This document shows, piece by piece, positions 62,037 to 64,000 of a DNA stretch of 64,000 nt. The notes beneath the pieces are model-generated. The model was not told the DNA's origin and made no database searches. It worked only from the letters and a program-made list of their open reading frames with translations. Within the stretch, counting starts at the first letter, position 1. Each line of letters starts with the position of its first letter. Made by a program: the position numbers and the translations under genes. This DNA is from JAXGYV01 sp040772045 (GTDB lineage Bacteria; Actinomycetota; Thermoleophilia; UBA2241). The stretch covers positions 1 to 64,000 of the forward strand of contig JAXGYV010000001.1 in the NCBI GenBank assembly GCA_040772045.1, read 5' to 3'.

Positions 62037-63194
62037 ATGGCTATTCGATATCTCACCGCCGGCGAATCCCACGGGCCCCAGCTCACGGCCATTCTCGAGG
62101 GCTGCCCATCCGGCGTGCCGTTGAGCGCGGTAGACATAGATCGAGACTTGGCGCGGCGGCAGCTCGGTTACGGGCGCGGTGGCCGCATGCAGATCGAGCA
62201 GGATCGTGTCTCCATCGTCGGCGGTGTGCGCTACGGAAAGACTACCGGCGCGCCGGTCGCTCTCACGATCGTCAATCGCGATGCAGCCGCGTGGGGCGAC
62301 ACGCTCTCTCCGGAGGAAGAGGCGCAGCGTGCCGAACCCGTCCGCATACCCCGGCCCGGCCATGCCGACCTCGGTGGGGCACTTCTCTACGGTCACACGG
62401 ACCTGCGCGACGTGATCGAGCGCGCCAGCGCGCGGGAGACCGCCGCGCGAGTGGCTTGTGGCGCCGTAGCACGGCGCTTGCTAGAGGAACTAGGCTGTCA
62501 CGTGGTGAGCCACGTGATCGGCCTGGGCGACGTGCGCGCCGCCAGCCCGGGCGCATCGCTCAAGGCGTTCGCTCGTGTAGACGAGAACCCCGTGCGGTGT
62601 CTGGATGCCGAGGCCGCACGCCGCATGCAGGCGGCTATCGATAGAGCTGCCGAACAGGGCGACACCTTGGGCGGCGTGTTCGAGGTGGTGGCCTTCGGTG
62701 TGCCGAGCGGCCTCGGGAGCTATGTGCAAGCGGACCGCCGTTTGGGAGCGCGGCTGGCGGCCGCGGTGATGAGCATCCCGGCGATTAAAGGCGTGGAGCT
62801 TGGTGGCGGCTTCGCCCTTACCGAGCTCCCGGGATCGCGTGTGCACGATCAGATTACGTGGCGGCCGGGTGGGGGGTACGGCCGGGTGAGCAACCGCGCC
62901 GGCGGGGTCGAGGGTGGCATGAGCACGGGGGAACCAGTCGTTGTGCGTGCCGCCATGAAGCCGATCGCCACGCTGCGATCGCCTCTCGGGAGCGTCGATA
63001 TGGGCACGCACGAGGTGGTGCTCTCGCGGTTCGAACGCAGCGACGTGTGTGCGGTCCCGGCGGCCGCCGTTGTTGGAGAGGCGGCCGTGGCTTTGGTGTT
63101 GGCCGATGCCGTGGTGGAGCGCTTCGGTGATGCCTGCCTGGCGGATGTGCTCGCCGCCGTGCGCCTGTTCGGCGAGCGCATCAGAAAGGCGTAG
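62037..63194 (+). CDS. aroC: Chorismate synthase
   Basis: The product has 385 residues and makes chorismate from EPSP with reduced FMN. Family signatures are GESHGPQLTAILEGCPSGV, RPGHADLGGALLYGHTDLRDVIERASARETAARVA and the C-terminal KPIATLRSPLGSVDM. ATG 62037 lies 64 bases after the PilP-like gene. It restarts the shikimate gene order. Confidence 0.96.
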   Translation: MAIRYLTAGESHGPQLTAILEGCPSGVPLSAVDIDRDLARRQLGYGRGGRMQIEQDRVSIVGGVRYGKTTGAPVALTIVNRDAAAWGDTLSPEEEAQRAEPVRIPRPGHADLGGALLYGHTDLRDVIERASARETAARVACGAVARRLLEELGCHVVSHVIGLGDVRAASPGASLKAFARVDENPVRCLDAEAARRMQAAIDRAAEQGDTLGGVFEVVAFGVPSGLGSYVQADRRLGARLAAAVMSIPAIKGVELGGGFALTELPGSRVHDQITWRPGGGYGRVSNRAGGVEGGMSTGEPVVVRAAMKPIATLRSPLGSVDMGTHEVVLSRFERSDVCAVPAAAVVGEAAVALVLADAVVERFGDACLADVLAAVRLFGERIRKA

Positions 63195-63206
63195 GGCGTA
63201 GCCCCG

Positions 63207-63710
63207 GTGAACGCAGTGGCCCTCATCGGATTCATGGGCTCGGGGAAGAGCCACGTGGGCATGCTGGCGGCGGCGCTGCTGCGCGTGCCGTTCGTGGACA
63301 CCGACGCGCTGATCGCCGAGCAGCTGGGGCCTATAGAGGACATCTTCGCCGAGCGCGGGGAGGCCTTCTTCCGTTCGGTAGAGCACGACGTCTGCGTGAC
63401 CGTCCTCGAGAAGGGCATCAAGCTCCCTGGTGTGGTCTCGCTGGGCGGCGGGGCGGTCATGGACGAGGACGTTCAGCGGGCGCTCAGGCGTCTATCGCAG
63501 GTCGTGTGGCTCACGGCACCTTCGGATCTGCTCTACGAGCGGGCGACGGAGGGTGGCCGGCCGCTCGCTCGCGATCGTGCGACGTTCGACGTGCTGCTCG
63601 CGGCGCGCGAGCCGCTCTACCGGTCACTGGCAACCGCGGTGGTGGCGAACGACGGTGGCAGGTCGCTCGACGAGGTGGCTCGCGAGGTAGCTGCGCTGGC
63701 GGGAGCTTAG
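63207..63710 (+). CDS. aroK: Shikimate kinase
   Basis: The product has 167 residues from GTG 63207. The P-loop is GFMGSGKS (residues 8-15). Substrate residues are in VDTDALIAEQLG and FRSVEHDVCVTVLE, GGGAVMDEDV follows, and the lid Arg is in GGRPLARDRATFDVLLAAREPLY. It phosphorylates shikimate at O3. aroB starts 8 bases after its stop. Confidence 0.95.
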   Translation: MNAVALIGFMGSGKSHVGMLAAALLRVPFVDTDALIAEQLGPIEDIFAERGEAFFRSVEHDVCVTVLEKGIKLPGVVSLGGGAVMDEDVQRALRRLSQVVWLTAPSDLLYERATEGGRPLARDRATFDVLLAAREPLYRSLATAVVANDGGRSLDEVAREVAALAGA

Positions 63711-63718
63711 GAGTGCCC

Positions 63719-64000
63719 ATGCGTGACGTTGCCGTGCATACGTCGCAACGAGAGTATCGTGTACGGGTTGGCGAGGGGGCGCTCGCGCGAATCGGCGCGG
63801 CGGTCTGGTCGGTGAGCCCTCACGGACGCGCCCTGCTGTGCAGCGACGACAACGTAGCGCCGCTGTACGCCGACGGTGTCCGGCAGAGCCTGTCCGAAGT
63901 CGGCTACAACGTGACGTCCGTCGTAGTACCCGCCGGCGAGCGGCAGAAGACACTGGCCACCGTCCAGCGGCTGTACGACGAGTTCTACGATGCCGGCGTG
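63719..64000 (+). CDS. aroB: 3-dehydroquinate synthase, N-terminal part (runs off the window)
   Basis: Ninety-four codons are present from ATG 63719, with AGGAG at 63709-63713. The readable part shows YRVRVGEGALARIGAAVW, LLCSDDNVAPLYADGVRQSL and VVPAGERQKTLATVQRLYDEF, all typical of the NAD-binding half of AroB (SDxNVAPLY and PxGExxK). The enzyme makes 3-dehydroquinate from DAHP. The gene is cut by the window end and is intact as far as seen. Confidence 0.93.
   Translation, partial: MRDVAVHTSQREYRVRVGEGALARIGAAVWSVSPHGRALLCSDDNVAPLYADGVRQSLSEVGYNVTSVVVPAGERQKTLATVQRLYDEFYDAGV

Overview
The window is GC-rich (roughly two thirds G+C by eye), gene-dense, and almost entirely read from the + strand. 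Its content suggests a deep-branching actinobacterium outside the classical Streptomyces/Mycobacterium group. WhiA follows rapZ-yvcK, there are SigB/SigF-type sigma factors, and a type IV pilus set is present without a secretin, as expected for a single-membrane cell. Class-level placement (for example Thermoleophilia or Coriobacteriia-like lineages) is inference from gene order and cannot be settled here.

Layout. 1-7 kb is accessory: a TetR regulator with a clear operator, a membrane protein and a flavodoxin; a nucleotidyltransferase-like protein; a DUF4332-like protein; a DHA2 drug exporter divergent from a YdjM-like membrane protein; and a suppressor-of-fused (SUFU) protein. 7-12.5 kb is uvrC (with a frameshift), ogt, rapZ, yvcK and whiA. 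12.7-17.8 kb is the lower glycolysis block gap-pgk-tpiA-gpmI followed by secG. 18-24.7 kb is a complete peptide ABC transporter plus a SurA/PrsA-type foldase lipoprotein. 24.8-30 kb holds a LapA-domain protein, recJ and the bifunctional (p)ppGpp enzyme. 30.7-38.7 kb is a metallo-hydrolase, hisS, aspS, a likely 6S RNA, a thioredoxin-fold-like protein, an Rrf2 regulator, iscS, iscU and mnmA. This order closely parallels the Bacillus hisS-aspS-bsrA-...-cymR-iscS-mnmA region. 38.7-46.2 kb is a DUF948 protein, a small membrane protein, a degenerate RsbW-like protein, a SigB-family sigma factor, alaS, ruvX, mltG and aroE.

46.2-62 kb is a near-complete type IV pilus locus: pilB, pilT, pilC, a second SigB-family sigma factor overlapping pilC, two paralogous major-pilin-like genes separated by a strong terminator, an ABC transporter pair with a TPR protein (compare Myxococcus PilGHI), prepilin peptidase, four minor prepilin-like proteins, then pilM, pilN, pilO and a PilP-like protein. 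It sits inside the shikimate genes: aroE lies upstream, and aroC-aroK-aroB follow directly and run off the window end.

Most notable points: the unannotated-looking 6S RNA candidate (34763-34910), a sigma factor built into the pilus operon, the PilP-like DPF protein with no secretin beside it and the ancient-looking pilMNOP-aroKB linkage, an mnmA that seems to lack any canonical start codon upstream of its P-loop, and a frameshift in uvrC. No tRNA, rRNA, CRISPR array, insertion sequence or prophage was seen.
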